64,000 nt of DNA from Candidatus Helarchaeota archaeon (GTDB taxonomy: Archaea > Asgardarchaeota > Lokiarchaeia > Helarchaeales > RDOG01): the NCBI GenBank assembly GCA_019058315.1, contig JAHPZH010000009.1:1-64000 (forward strand). The letters are read 5' to 3'. The position numbers were made by a program, and so were the translations under genes. The stretch's first letter is position 1. Each line of letters opens with the position of its first letter. Shown one piece after another: positions 32,875-42,169 of this stretch. Under the pieces are notes generated by a model. It had not been told where the DNA came from. It searched no databases and saw only the letters and a list, made by a program, of their open reading frames with translations.

Positions 32875-33987
32875 TTGGAAGAGAACAAAAAATCAAGTTC
32901 ATTTCGAAAAAATTTGTTATATTTAATATTTACTCTAATTACAATTGTTGTAATCTTATTCTATATTTTTATTAATATTCCCGCTGACACTTTTTTTCAA
33001 ATAATAACTAATTTTATTTGGAGCTGGTTTATTTTAACTTTCATAGATCTATTGTTTTGTATGTTACTTAGGGGATTACGATTGAGATTTCTTTTAAAAG
33101 AATTTAATGAAGGAGTAACTTATAGAGATTGTTTATTTTCGATATTTGGAGGTTATTATATTAATACTATATCTCCAGCAAGATTAGGGGACGTTTATAA
33201 CGCATATGTCTTGAACAAATCTAGTAATGTAAATTTAGGACATTCAGTTGGTTCTATTGTAATATCACGAATTATGGATATAGTTATATTAGTAATTTTT
33301 GCTCTTACTACTATATTTTATCATATTTTTTTCGGAAAAAGTATATTTGTAGGATTCACCCCGAGTGTCCTTCAATATCTACAACCGGTATTCATTATAA
33401 TTATTGTTATAACTGTAAGTTTCGTTCTAATTTTAATTTTTAAGAATAAATTTTTAATTTTGTTAAATAAGATATTAGGTCGTTTGCCAATAATTAAGAA
33501 AATGGAAAGAAAAGAAAGTATTGAAAAATTATCTAAAGATAGTATTAATACTATCGAATATTTCTTGAAAAATAAGAAGCTATTTTTGATTATAATTTTA
33601 TTTACATTTGGGATTGTATTTTTAGATACTTTAACAATTTTTTGCATGACACGGGCAATAAATTTTCCATTTACTTCTCTTCGGTTCTTTGCTAATGACT
33701 TATATCACAATATGCCCTTATATTTAACAATAATGACCGGAAGTATGGCTTTATTATCATTATCTTTCGTTGTCTTACCTGGTGGAATTGGACAATATGA
33801 GCTAGTAGGGGCTATTATATTAGAAAATATTGTTGGTTTAGCATTAATTCCTTGGGGTTTTACTGGTTTTACCTTTATGTTTATTGAACATCTTTTAGTT
33901 AGAGCAGCTTTTTTTTCAGTAGGAGGAAATATTTCCCTCTATAAGTTGGGTAAACCAGGAAAAGTATTAGAAGAACTTAACGATTAG
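32875..33987 (+). CDS. YbhN/AglD-like flippase-family membrane protein (LPG_synthase_TM)
   Basis: A 370-residue protein with about eight membrane helices. It has the family's hallmarks: LLRGLRLRFLL after helix 2, YYINTISPARLGD, SRIMDIVILVIFA and VVLPGGIGQYELVGAIIL. The family (UPF0104, related to the MprF membrane domain) includes proteins near archaeal glycosylation genes and probably moves or modifies lipid-linked molecules; exact role unknown. TTG 32875 is used, with no clear ribosome-binding site. Its end overlaps the end of the convergent glycosyltransferase gene by 11 bp. Confidence 0.85.
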   Translation: MEENKKSSSFRKNLLYLIFTLITIVVILFYIFINIPADTFFQIITNFIWSWFILTFIDLLFCMLLRGLRLRFLLKEFNEGVTYRDCLFSIFGGYYINTISPARLGDVYNAYVLNKSSNVNLGHSVGSIVISRIMDIVILVIFALTTIFYHIFFGKSIFVGFTPSVLQYLQPVFIIIIVITVSFVLILIFKNKFLILLNKILGRLPIIKKMERKESIEKLSKDSINTIEYFLKNKKLFLIIILFTFGIVFLDTLTIFCMTRAINFPFTSLRFFANDLYHNMPLYLTIMTGSMALLSLSFVVLPGGIGQYELVGAIILENIVGLALIPWGFTGFTFMFIEHLLVRAAFFSVGGNISLYKLGKPGKVLEELND

Positions 33988-34687
33988 ATAAAAATTTTTT
34001 TCCTTTAAATAATTCTTTTAAAAAGAATTTTGTAAATCTAATTCCCATTCTCCATGTTTGAGCTTTTCTAGCCCCTCCAATTCTCTCTAATTCTAATGTA
34101 GGAATTTCTTTTATTCTATATTTTAGTTTAGCAGCTCTAATTGTCATTTGAAATTCTATTTCATGTTCAGTTGCGTCTTGATTTAATTTTATTAATTTCT
34201 CTTTCTTGATTCCTCTAAATCCATTAATAGCATCATGTATTTTTATTTGCCAAAATAATCGTACAAGTGTCGTAAAAAATAAATTTCCCATCTTACGAAC
34301 TCTAACAGGGTCATCACTATCATCACTTTGAGCTGTTTTCATAAAACGAGAAGCAATTACGAGATCATAACCTTTTTCTAATTCCTGCTTTATTTTTAAA
34401 ATATCGTACGGATTTTCATTTCCATCAGGGCTGAAGAAAATTATGTTTTCTTGAGTAGCATGTTTAGCACCTATCAAAAAAGCTACACCCCTACCTCGAT
34501 GTTTTTGAATCAAGAGTCTTAACTTCTTATTAATTTTCATTTTCTCCCTATAAAACTTAATTGTACCATCAGTTGACCCTCCATCAATAGCAAGAACTTC
34601 ATCTACAATATCAAATGGAATTTTTTCATACATTTTAGTTATAGTTTCTATTTCGTTCAATGTTAGAATGACTAGCGTAGTTCCGAT
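33977..34687 (-). CDS. Family 2 glycosyltransferase (DPM1-like), probable AUC start
   Basis: A GT-A enzyme: EVLAIDGGSTDGTIKFYRE (UDP-sugar/DxD-type strand), LIQKHRGRGVAFLIGA, FFSPDGNENPYDI, DAINGFRGIKKEKL, EIEFQMTIRAAKLKYRIKEIPT. The first legal start, TTG 34660, begins at NEIETI and would remove the first beta strand; the frame upstream encodes GTTLVILTLNEIETI, the normal GT2 beginning, and is closed by TAA at 34703-34705. AAAGGAG at 34697-34703 lies 9 nt before ATC 34687-34685. Probably transfers a sugar to polyprenyl phosphate. Confidence 0.82.
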   Translation of the reverse strand: MGTTLVILTLNEIETITKMYEKIPFDIVDEVLAIDGGSTDGTIKFYREKMKINKKLRLLIQKHRGRGVAFLIGAKHATQENIIFFSPDGNENPYDILKIKQELEKGYDLVIASRFMKTAQSDDSDDPVRVRKMGNLFFTTLVRLFWQIKIHDAINGFRGIKKEKLIKLNQDATEHEIEFQMTIRAAKLKYRIKEIPTLELERIGGARKAQTWRMGIRFTKFFLKELFKGKKFLSNR

Positions 34688-34696
34688 AGGGATAAA

Positions 34697-34703
34697 CTCC
34701 TTT
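34697..34703 (-). promoter_or_regulatory. Ribosome-binding site AAAGGAG before a non-AUG start
   Basis: AAAGGAG is followed by TTTATCCCT and ATC GGA ACT; two in-frame ATC codons (34693-34691 and 34687-34685) are the only near-cognate starts between it and TTG 34660. Confidence 0.65.
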
Positions 34704-34813
34704 TATATTTCCTTAAATTTTTTCTTTATACTATTTCTTCAATAAATTTCTCAAATTTTATTATAATTAGCATTAAAAATTCTTTTCTTTGGAAATTGTA
34801 AATATCTCGCTAA

Positions 34814-36199
34814 TTAAGTTTTTTCTTTTATCCAATCAAAATTTCTATTAATTAGTATAAATAGAACTATTCCAATTAATATACAAAAAATTGGTGTTAT
34901 TGGTATTAAGAACCTAATAGCTACTGTTTCAAGTTGCGTAAAACCTTGAAAGCTATAAAAAAATACAAATAAGAGAAGCCATGAAATAAGAAAAGGGAGA
35001 ATTCTCTCTCTTCTATATATTAAGAAAATTATTCCAACGATACTTATTATAATTTCTATAAAAAATCCACTCATTATTGCCAACAATGAATTCAAAACAT
35101 ATGTTATTGAAAAATATCCATTAGGTGTTAATATGGCATAGTCTAAGCCGGATCCCTTAAATTCAGGTATTAACCACTGAAATCGATAAAAGTGTTCGTA
35201 ATACCAAGTATAACCGAAAGTAAGAAAGCTACCGAAATGAACCATATTATATAGGAGCTGAAATGATATTAAAATTGCGATTATAAGAATAGAAATTAAA
35301 TATTTTTTCTTTTCTTTAATAATCTCATAAATACTCTTAAAAAATGAAGTTATAAGGTTGTTTTCCTGTCGAAAATTATTGAAAGTAGTAATATAATTTT
35401 CTGATAATATATAAATAATAAAGCTTATTAAAATCAATACATTTGAAATCCTGATTAATATTGCGAAACCTGAAAATATTGCAAATAGAATATAGTTAAA
35501 ATATGTAGTAATCTTGTCATTATTATCTTTTTTTTCGATTTTTAAAAAGAAATAAGTTGAAAATAATATAAAAGCTAAAGAAGTAAAATCAGATAATTCA
35601 AGAAAGCCGATATTATAAATAAATTTTGGAAAAGAAAAAATAAAAATAAATGGATAAAAACAAAATATAAGAGCACTATAAAGAGCAATTTCTTCATTTT
35701 CAAATAGATAATTCACGATTTTATAAAGTGAAAGAGTAGCTAAAGACCCCAAAATTAAACCATTGAATATTGCCCAAGGTATTAATATAGATTGGGCAAC
35801 AGGGATGAGAGGAATTAAGAAACCGACTAAGTATGCAATGGCAAAATTGGAATTGTAATCTAATACATTTAGATAAATGATAAATTTCATTGGTTCGTAT
35901 AGAGGTCCAGCAAAGTCGGGTTTAAAGATATAAAAAAAAGGAGCCATAATTAATGGTTGCCCTAATGTCTTTTGACTTGAAGGAAAGTAACCATTTGAAA
36001 TAGGAACCCCGAATTCGACAAAATATAAATGATCAGCAAATGCACATGTGCCCTGTAAAAAATACTGATAATCCACTATAAAATAAATCAATAAAATTAT
36101 TGCTTTAATGAACACAAGAAAAATTAGGAAATTCCATTTGTCTTTTAAAATCTCTTTAATTCTATCAAAATTAATATTAATCATATCTTTATCACTCAT
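34814..36199 (-). CDS. Multi-spanning GT-C-like membrane glycosyltransferase
   Basis: A 461-residue protein with about ten membrane helices; an N-terminal helix (FLIFLVFIKAIILLIYFI) is followed by a large loop CAFADHLYFVEFGVPISNGYFPSSQKTLGQPLIMAPFF, which resembles the first extracytoplasmic loop of polyprenyl-phosphate-dependent GT-C enzymes. No diagnostic motif gives the exact family. It probably uses a lipid-linked sugar donor, e.g. one made by the DPM1-like enzymes here. ATG at 36199. Between two same-strand glycosyltransferases. Confidence 0.65.
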   Translation of the reverse strand: MSDKDMININFDRIKEILKDKWNFLIFLVFIKAIILLIYFIVDYQYFLQGTCAFADHLYFVEFGVPISNGYFPSSQKTLGQPLIMAPFFYIFKPDFAGPLYEPMKFIIYLNVLDYNSNFAIAYLVGFLIPLIPVAQSILIPWAIFNGLILGSLATLSLYKIVNYLFENEEIALYSALIFCFYPFIFIFSFPKFIYNIGFLELSDFTSLAFILFSTYFFLKIEKKDNNDKITTYFNYILFAIFSGFAILIRISNVLILISFIIYILSENYITTFNNFRQENNLITSFFKSIYEIIKEKKKYLISILIIAILISFQLLYNMVHFGSFLTFGYTWYYEHFYRFQWLIPEFKGSGLDYAILTPNGYFSITYVLNSLLAIMSGFFIEIIISIVGIIFLIYRRERILPFLISWLLLFVFFYSFQGFTQLETVAIRFLIPITPIFCILIGIVLFILINRNFDWIKEKT

Positions 36200-36277
36200 G
36201 AGCTAATTAACGAACAAATTACTATGATTCTAATAAAAATATTTGGAGTAATATTTTTTTTAATGTAGATTAAGATT

Positions 36278-37513
36278 TTATTTAAAAATTTTTAAAACTG
36301 ATTCAGTGAAATTCTGAATTGAGAATTTTTTACTCTTTTCATAAGCTTTTTCAGCAATTTCTTCTCTTTTCATGTTATTTTCTGCTAATTCTCTAGTGAT
36401 TTCAATTAATTCTTTTAAATTGTTTATAAGAAACCCCTCTTTTCCATTTTCAATAACTTCAACTTGGCCTCCCCCGTTAAATACTATAGGAACACAATAA
36501 TTCTGCATTGCTTCAATATTAGTAATGCCAAAATGTTCATATAACCAAGCGTGTGCCTCATCTTCCTTAAAATACAACCCTCTTAAATTCCAATAGATTT
36601 TCGCTTTTGAATAATATTCTTCCAATTCGGTGAATTTCGCATTTTCATGAAAAATAATGGGATAACCTTTTGCTAATGATTTAATATAGTTCAAATAAGC
36701 ATCCTGATTCGCTTCTTCTACAGTACCACCAATTAAATGTAGTTGCCAGTCTTTCAAACCAGTATCATACAATTTTTTGAATGCTCTAATTGCATCATGT
36801 TGTCGTTTAATTCCATATGGGTCAAATCGCCCAACGTAAATGATAAAATTTTCTTTTTTCTCCTTTTTTTGAAAAAAATCAACTGGAGGATAAAGAACTC
36901 CTCTAGGTTTTACATTCCATAGATTTTTTGTCCATTTCTCCGTAAATCTTGAATTGCAAAAAATTTCATACCTATTGAAGAATCCTGTGGGGGGATTTAG
37001 CAAATACAATAAAAAAGTATAGGTTTTAATATATATACTATTGTAATATGTGAAAATATTCCAAGTGAAATTTGTTGGAAAATGACATAACATTATATTT
37101 CTCTTAGCATGTGGATAAATACCTCTTGTCATATTTGAATTAATAAAAATATCGAAATATCTACTATATTCGCTGATTGTATTTAAATATCCTTTATAAA
37201 AGATCAAATTCAAAACAATATCCTTTATAATTGTAGATATTGTGCCTTTATTTCCCATTCTATTTATAAAATTTAAGATATTGTTGAAAATTTTATTTTT
37301 TCCAAAAAAATCCTCTTTTAATATTCTAAATTTCACTCTATCGAGTTTAACCTTGTAGAAATTTTCTAAAAATTCTCGCTTTACCTTTTTTATACTAACT
37401 ATTGTAATTTTATGCTTATTTTGTAGAGTTTGAGCAATGTACGTTGAAAATTTTCCTACACCGCCTAAAAAATGAAGAGAATCATCAAAAATTAAGATTT
37501 TCATGAAAAACAC
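36278..37513 (-). CDS. Family 4 glycosyltransferase
   Basis: A 411-residue GT-B enzyme: MKILIFDDSLHFLGGVGKFSTYIAQTL at the N-terminus, FIIYVGRFDPYGIKRQHDAIRAF starting the C-terminal domain, and the E-x7-E motif EHFGITNIEAM with GGGQVEVIENGKEGFLI. A nucleotide-sugar-dependent retaining transferase, cytoplasmic. Start ATG 37513 or ATG 37504 (MKIL). Same strand as the (alpha/alpha)6 protein upstream (40 bp). Confidence 0.9.
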   Translation of the reverse strand: MFFMKILIFDDSLHFLGGVGKFSTYIAQTLQNKHKITIVSIKKVKREFLENFYKVKLDRVKFRILKEDFFGKNKIFNNILNFINRMGNKGTISTIIKDIVLNLIFYKGYLNTISEYSRYFDIFINSNMTRGIYPHAKRNIMLCHFPTNFTWNIFTYYNSIYIKTYTFLLYLLNPPTGFFNRYEIFCNSRFTEKWTKNLWNVKPRGVLYPPVDFFQKKEKKENFIIYVGRFDPYGIKRQHDAIRAFKKLYDTGLKDWQLHLIGGTVEEANQDAYLNYIKSLAKGYPIIFHENAKFTELEEYYSKAKIYWNLRGLYFKEDEAHAWLYEHFGITNIEAMQNYCVPIVFNGGGQVEVIENGKEGFLINNLKELIEITRELAENNMKREEIAEKAYEKSKKFSIQNFTESVLKIFK

Positions 37514-37553
37514 TTGATTGTTAATAAATAAAAATTAGTTAAAAATGAATCAA

Positions 37554-38789
37554 TTAAATCAATAAATATGGATTAAATTCAAATTTATTTATTGAATTTA
37601 AATAATAAATATATAAAGCTTGAATTGTAAACATTGTTGCAGCAGAATTTACATGCATTTTTTTCACTCCATTATCATTACAACCGAATATTATTCCATA
37701 ATTCGCCTTTGGATCTTCATCTTTACATTGATAACTTAATAAATGATGAATCGCTTTTTCTAAATTACCAACCTCAAATTTAATATTTTCTATATATGAT
37801 AACAATAACCACATTCGTATTACTTGAGCAACAACATCTGATCTTTCATCTGGTAAGAATTTTTTATCTACGTACCAAGCAGGAAATCCCCCATTTTCAA
37901 ATTGGTTTCTTAATATCCATTCAACTGCTCTTTTAGCACTTTTAATATATTCCTTATTTTTTAAAATAAGACCAACACAAAATAGCCCTTCTGCTGCATA
38001 AATATGCGGATGAGTATGTGTATCACCTTTTTTCAGAAAATTGATAAATCGACCATCTTCCTTTTGTAGGGTTAATGCCCAATCACATACTTCAATCGCA
38101 CTTTTTTTAAAACTATCCATTTGCGTCACTGTATAAAGATTTAATAATCCAATAGCATTCTTAGTATGGAAAGGCTCGGATTGAGTGGACCATTTTCCAT
38201 ATCCGTCAATATAAATTTTATTATCTGCGTCATAAACTGCAAAAAAAGAACCATCCTCCTTCTGCATATCGTTAATTAACCAGTTACCAACTTTCTTAGC
38301 CATATCAAGATATTTTTTGTTTTTTGTTTGCTTATATAAATTAACAAAACCATTCAAACACATTGCATTGTCGAATGAAAATAGCCAAGGTCGAAAGGAT
38401 TCCCTGTGATACAAATAACGGTCATTAAAAATCCCATCTCGACTAATTTGTGCAAAATTTATTAAGTAGTCTCCTGCTTTGATAGCACGGTCAATCAAAG
38501 AAGGATCCGGTGTAATATGATTTAAATAAAGCAGTGTGGTTATACCATATCCAGTTATTTCAGAATAAGCAAAAGGATAGTTTTTCTTACTTAAATCATA
38601 CCAACATTGGAATGATCCCAGTATACAATCTTGCTCCTTTTCTATACATTGAATTCCAGAATTTAATAACCAGGATTTAATGGATTGAATTTTATTTAAT
38701 ATAAAATCTTTATCTAACTTACCAGGGATAACCATAACGTCTTCCTCTTTCTTTATCCATAGTTTCTTGCCATGGATAAGGGTGGTCAA
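37554..38789 (-). CDS. (alpha/alpha)-barrel protein, six-hairpin glycosidase/epimerase-like
   Basis: A ~393-residue protein built of helical hairpin repeats: AIKAGDYLINF, MAKKVGNWLINDMQKEDGSF, AIEVCDWALTLQKEDGRF, AKRAVEWILRNQFENGGFPAWY. The repeated GD/GW-L...Q..DGxF pattern is typical of six-hairpin glycosidases, glucuronyl C5-epimerases and terpene-cyclase-like toroids. ATG 38735 (MVIPGKLDKDF) is the likely start, overlapping the upstream acyltransferase by 17 bp; TTG-like 38789 overlaps too much. No signal peptide, so it probably acts on cytoplasmic glycan or lipid-linked sugar. Function uncertain. Confidence 0.7.
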   Translation of the reverse strand: MTTLIHGKKLWIKKEEDVMVIPGKLDKDFILNKIQSIKSWLLNSGIQCIEKEQDCILGSFQCWYDLSKKNYPFAYSEITGYGITTLLYLNHITPDPSLIDRAIKAGDYLINFAQISRDGIFNDRYLYHRESFRPWLFSFDNAMCLNGFVNLYKQTKNKKYLDMAKKVGNWLINDMQKEDGSFFAVYDADNKIYIDGYGKWSTQSEPFHTKNAIGLLNLYTVTQMDSFKKSAIEVCDWALTLQKEDGRFINFLKKGDTHTHPHIYAAEGLFCVGLILKNKEYIKSAKRAVEWILRNQFENGGFPAWYVDKKFLPDERSDVVAQVIRMWLLLSYIENIKFEVGNLEKAIHHLLSYQCKDEDPKANYGIIFGCNDNGVKKMHVNSAATMFTIQALYIYYLNSINKFEFNPYLLI

Positions 38790-39546
38790 TAATACCTAAT
38801 GGACATTTGATATCTCTTATATTTCTAACAACCTTTGCGGGATTTCCCATAACAATAGTTTCGGGTGGTACATCACGGGTTACTAGAGAGAGAGCTCCAA
38901 TTATAGCACTTTGTCCAATTGTGATTCTGGGAAGAAGAACTCCTATGCTTCCGACTATTACATAATCTTCGATAATAGGACCTTTTATACATTTACCACA
39001 TGGTGGATGTAAATCTGTCGCTGCTCCAGAGTATGGAAACCACCAAGTAAAATTTTTTACAACAGTTGTATCTCCCAAGTGGTTAAGATTAATAAATCTA
39101 TTATGATCTCCGATTGTTATAGGTCCCCAAAATTCAGAATGGTTTCCAATATAATTGTTGTAACCAATATTACATCCTTGTCTCAGCATTACCCAAGAAC
39201 CCGTCTCAAATTTATCCCCTATTTCACAATCTGCATAAATTATAGTATAAGAACGAATATTTGCATTTTCTCCAATTTTTAAAACGGGATTGTCATATCC
39301 TTCAGGGTCTTGTAAATATCCGAGTCGATCCTTTTTTGTCTCATCCTTATGAAAATATTCAATGTACTGTCCTAAGGTAACAAAATCTGCTATTACAGAA
39401 TTCGAACCGAGATGAACATTTGATTTTATTATAGAATTATAACCGATTCGGCAATTATCTCCAATAACAGCACCGTCTTCAATAATTACACCCGGTTTTG
39501 TTTTAACATTTTTACCTATTTCTGCATCTTTACTTATTAGATTCAT
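38719..39546 (-). CDS. Hexapeptide-repeat sugar acyltransferase, copy 1
   Basis: A 275-residue left-handed beta-helix protein: AEIGKNVKTKPGVIIEDGAVIGDNCRIG, repeated hexapeptides through ~residue 200, then VVGSIGVLLPRITIGQSAIIGALSLVTRDVPPETIVMGNPAKVVRN, the usual acetyltransferase end (likely acceptor amino- or hydroxy-sugar). A fixed loop DLHPPCGKCIKGPIIEDY carries two Cys. About 60% identical by eye to the copy at 39689, including the tail CPLGIIDHPYPW. The stop overlaps the next gene by 17 bp, so the two are coupled. Confidence 0.9.
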   Translation of the reverse strand: MNLISKDAEIGKNVKTKPGVIIEDGAVIGDNCRIGYNSIIKSNVHLGSNSVIADFVTLGQYIEYFHKDETKKDRLGYLQDPEGYDNPVLKIGENANIRSYTIIYADCEIGDKFETGSWVMLRQGCNIGYNNYIGNHSEFWGPITIGDHNRFINLNHLGDTTVVKNFTWWFPYSGAATDLHPPCGKCIKGPIIEDYVIVGSIGVLLPRITIGQSAIIGALSLVTRDVPPETIVMGNPAKVVRNIRDIKCPLGIIDHPYPWQETMDKERGRRYGYPW

Positions 39547-39688
39547 ATTAAATCATCATATTTTAATTGTATAAAATAGATGTAAGTTAAAGTCTGTGAG
39601 ATTGAATAAAAATATTGCTCATATATCTTATAAGCGTAAAATATCTATAATAAATATAATTTAAATGAGCTTTTTTAATTTATTTGGA

Positions 39689-40516
39689 TTAATCGGGGTA
39701 ACCATATCTTTTTCTTCTATTCTTATCCATTTTTTCATACCATGGATATGGGTGGTCAATAATACCTAATGGACAAGTGATATCCTTAACATTCTTAACC
39801 ACTTTAGCTGGATTACCTACAACAATAGTTTCTGGGGGAACGTCTTCTGTTACTAAGGAACATGCTGCTACAATAGCATTTTTTCCCACCTTTAGTCTTG
39901 GAAGAACTAAAGAAAAACTTCCAATAATTGCATAATCCTCAATTATTGGTCCTTGTAAGCATTTTCCACAAGGTGGATGAAGGTCCGTAGCAAGTGTGGC
40001 ATAAGGGAGAAACCAGCAACAATTTCCAATATCACTTGTATCTCCAATATGGGCACATGCGATAAACCTATTATGATCTCCGGTTTTTAAAGGACCCCAA
40101 AATTCACAATGGTTTCCCAAATAATTATTATTACCAATTTTGCACCCATTTCTAATAACTGTCCAGCTACCCGTTTCTAGTTTATCTCCAATTTCGCAAC
40201 CCGCATAAATTAGAGTATTGGCACGAATTTTTGCTTTTGTTCCAATCTTCAAAATAGGATTTTTGTATGTTTTTGAATTTTTATAATATCCAGTTTTTGT
40301 CTCATCTTCTCCATTTATAAAATAAGTTCCGATATATTCACCTAAAATTACATTTGCGCCAATATATGAGTTAGAACTTAAGTGAACATTTTTCCTTATA
40401 ATTGTATTATGACCAATCTCTACATTATCCCCAATAATTACACCATCTTCAATAATTACATTGTGCCCCATATATACGTTTTTTCCAATTTCTGCGTCTT
40501 TACTAATAAGATCCAT
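39689..40516 (-). CDS. Hexapeptide-repeat sugar acyltransferase, copy 2
   Basis: A tandem paralog of 38719-39546 with the same length (275), the same LATDLHPPCGKCLQGPIIEDY loop and VGNPAKVVKNVKDITCPLGI end. The His of FWGPLKTGDHNRFI-type segments and HIGDT are kept in both. The two copies probably acylate different sugars or positions, or form a heterotrimer. 142 bp separate the copies; ATG at 40516. First gene of the minus-strand run reaching to 33977. Confidence 0.9.
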   Translation of the reverse strand: MDLISKDAEIGKNVYMGHNVIIEDGVIIGDNVEIGHNTIIRKNVHLSSNSYIGANVILGEYIGTYFINGEDETKTGYYKNSKTYKNPILKIGTKAKIRANTLIYAGCEIGDKLETGSWTVIRNGCKIGNNNYLGNHCEFWGPLKTGDHNRFIACAHIGDTSDIGNCCWFLPYATLATDLHPPCGKCLQGPIIEDYAIIGSFSLVLPRLKVGKNAIVAACSLVTEDVPPETIVVGNPAKVVKNVKDITCPLGIIDHPYPWYEKMDKNRRKRYGYPD

Positions 40517-40696
40517 ATAATACCTTCATTTTTTTGTTATTTTAAATAATATAAAGTTAAAAATTTAAATGTTGAATAAAAATATTGCTTAATATTAAAT
40601 GATTTGAGTAATATAACTCTATTTAAAAAATTCACAAAAAATATTTTAAAATAGATGAATATTGATTGTGTATTAAAAAATCGTGGTGCAATAAAA

Positions 40697-41668
40697 ATGG
40701 ATAAGGATTTTTGGACTGGAAAAAGAGTATTAGTAACTGGCGCAGACGGTTTTATGGGCTCTCATCTTACTGAAAGACTCCTAAAATTAGGGGCTGAAGT
40801 TTCAATTTTTGTTAGAGGAAATTCAATAACAGGGACTACTCAATATGCAGTAAGGAATATAGATCACATAAAAGATAAATTAAAATCTATAATTACTGGT
40901 AATATTGCTGCAAATGATTCAATATTTTTAATGATGAAATCAGAACCTCAACATATTTTCCATTTAGCTGCTGATGCATATGTCCCAAATTCATTCGATC
41001 ACCCTATAGAAGTGATGGAAACAAATCTTATTGGAACCTTAAATGTGCTTCATACTGTTATGAATCTAAAAGAAATTGAACAATGTGTTTGTACATCTTC
41101 AAGTGAAATTTATGGAACTGCTCAATATGCTCCAATTGATGAAAAACATCCTTTAAATGGAACATCACCATACGCCGCATCAAAAATTGCTGCAGATAGG
41201 TATTGCTATGCATATTGGAACACATATGGACTTCCAATTGCTACAATTAGACCATTTAATACTTTTGGGCCACGTCATACTTATGATGTAATTCCAAAAT
41301 TCATTAATTTAGCATTAGAAGGGAAAAATATTACAGTTTATGGCAGTGGGGAACAATCTAGGGATTTTACATACGTCTCTGATATGATAGAAGCTTTTTT
41401 AGTAATGGGAGGAAATAAAAAAGCAATTGGTAAAGCCATAAATTTTGGGACGGGAAAAGATTACTCTATTAATTATATTGCAGAAAAAATTGTTGAATAT
41501 AGTAATACAAAATCGAAGATTGTTCATATTGAAAAAAGATTAGCAGAAGTTCAAAGATTAATATGTGATTATTCAAAAGCAAAAGAGCTGTTTGGTTGGG
41601 AGCCGAAAGTTTCAATTGATGAAGGCTTGAAGAAAAATATTGAATGGGAAGTTAATCGCAGGAAATAA
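40697..41668 (+). CDS. NAD-dependent sugar epimerase/dehydratase (GDP-mannose dehydratase-like)
   Basis: An extended SDR: KRVLVTGADGFMGSHLTERLLKLGAEV, FHLAADAYVPNSFDHP, CTSSSEIYGTAQYAPIDE, Tyr-x-x-x-Lys in YAASKIAADRY, RPFNTFGPRHTYDVIPKFI, YGSGEQSRDFTYVSD. ATG 40697 (MDKDFWTGKRVLVTG), preceded by GTGGTGC, is a better start than ATG 40655, which adds 14 odd residues. It acts on a nucleotide sugar; family subtype cannot be fixed. Divergent from the acyltransferase pair. Confidence 0.9.
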   Translation: MDKDFWTGKRVLVTGADGFMGSHLTERLLKLGAEVSIFVRGNSITGTTQYAVRNIDHIKDKLKSIITGNIAANDSIFLMMKSEPQHIFHLAADAYVPNSFDHPIEVMETNLIGTLNVLHTVMNLKEIEQCVCTSSSEIYGTAQYAPIDEKHPLNGTSPYAASKIAADRYCYAYWNTYGLPIATIRPFNTFGPRHTYDVIPKFINLALEGKNITVYGSGEQSRDFTYVSDMIEAFLVMGGNKKAIGKAINFGTGKDYSINYIAEKIVEYSNTKSKIVHIEKRLAEVQRLICDYSKAKELFGWEPKVSIDEGLKKNIEWEVNRRK

Positions 41669-41671
41669 TAA

Positions 41672-42061
41672 TCAAAAAAGTTGTTTTATTTCATCTTTTA
41701 GAAAAATCCAAACAATAATAAGTCCGATTAAAAACATAGTCCAGAACATCGAAATTAGTAAAGTGTATTTCCATCCCCAATCTTTTAAGTGATAAATAGA
41801 ATAAACTGCTGGTAGAGTTAAAATTCCTGCAACCAAAAAAAGAGGACCAAAAATATAATTTACTGTTACAATGATTAAATCAACAGGGACTGTAACATCA
41901 CCTATAAAAATTCCACTAGGAAAAAACATTTTCATAATTAAATTATCATCTATATTCGTAGTCCAAGCTATAATTACAATTCCTATTAATCCAATAGCAC
42001 CTAATAAATAAATTATCATAATTAAATTCAGTTCAAGTGATCGCTCTGGCATTTTTAACAT
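41672..42061 (-). CDS. Small four-helix membrane protein
   Basis: A 129-residue protein: four hydrophobic segments (IMIIYLLGAIGLIGIVIIAWT, VPVDLIIVTVNYIFGPLFLVAGIL, a third near YTLLISMFWTMFLIGLIIVWIFL). No family recognised. ATG 42061 or ATG 42052 (MPERSLEL) follow AAAGGA. Its gene lies upstream of a pseudogene for another small membrane protein on the same strand. Confidence 0.6.
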   Translation of the reverse strand: MLKMPERSLELNLIMIIYLLGAIGLIGIVIIAWTTNIDDNLIMKMFFPSGIFIGDVTVPVDLIIVTVNYIFGPLFLVAGILTLPAVYSIYHLKDWGWKYTLLISMFWTMFLIGLIIVWIFLKDEIKQLF

Positions 42062-42169
42062 TCCTTTTATAAATTTTTTCTATTTTTGATTGAATTTTAA
42101 TATAAGAGGCTTTATCTTACCATCAAATATTGTCTATTATTTTTACAATACTCTCATTTGATTCAATCA

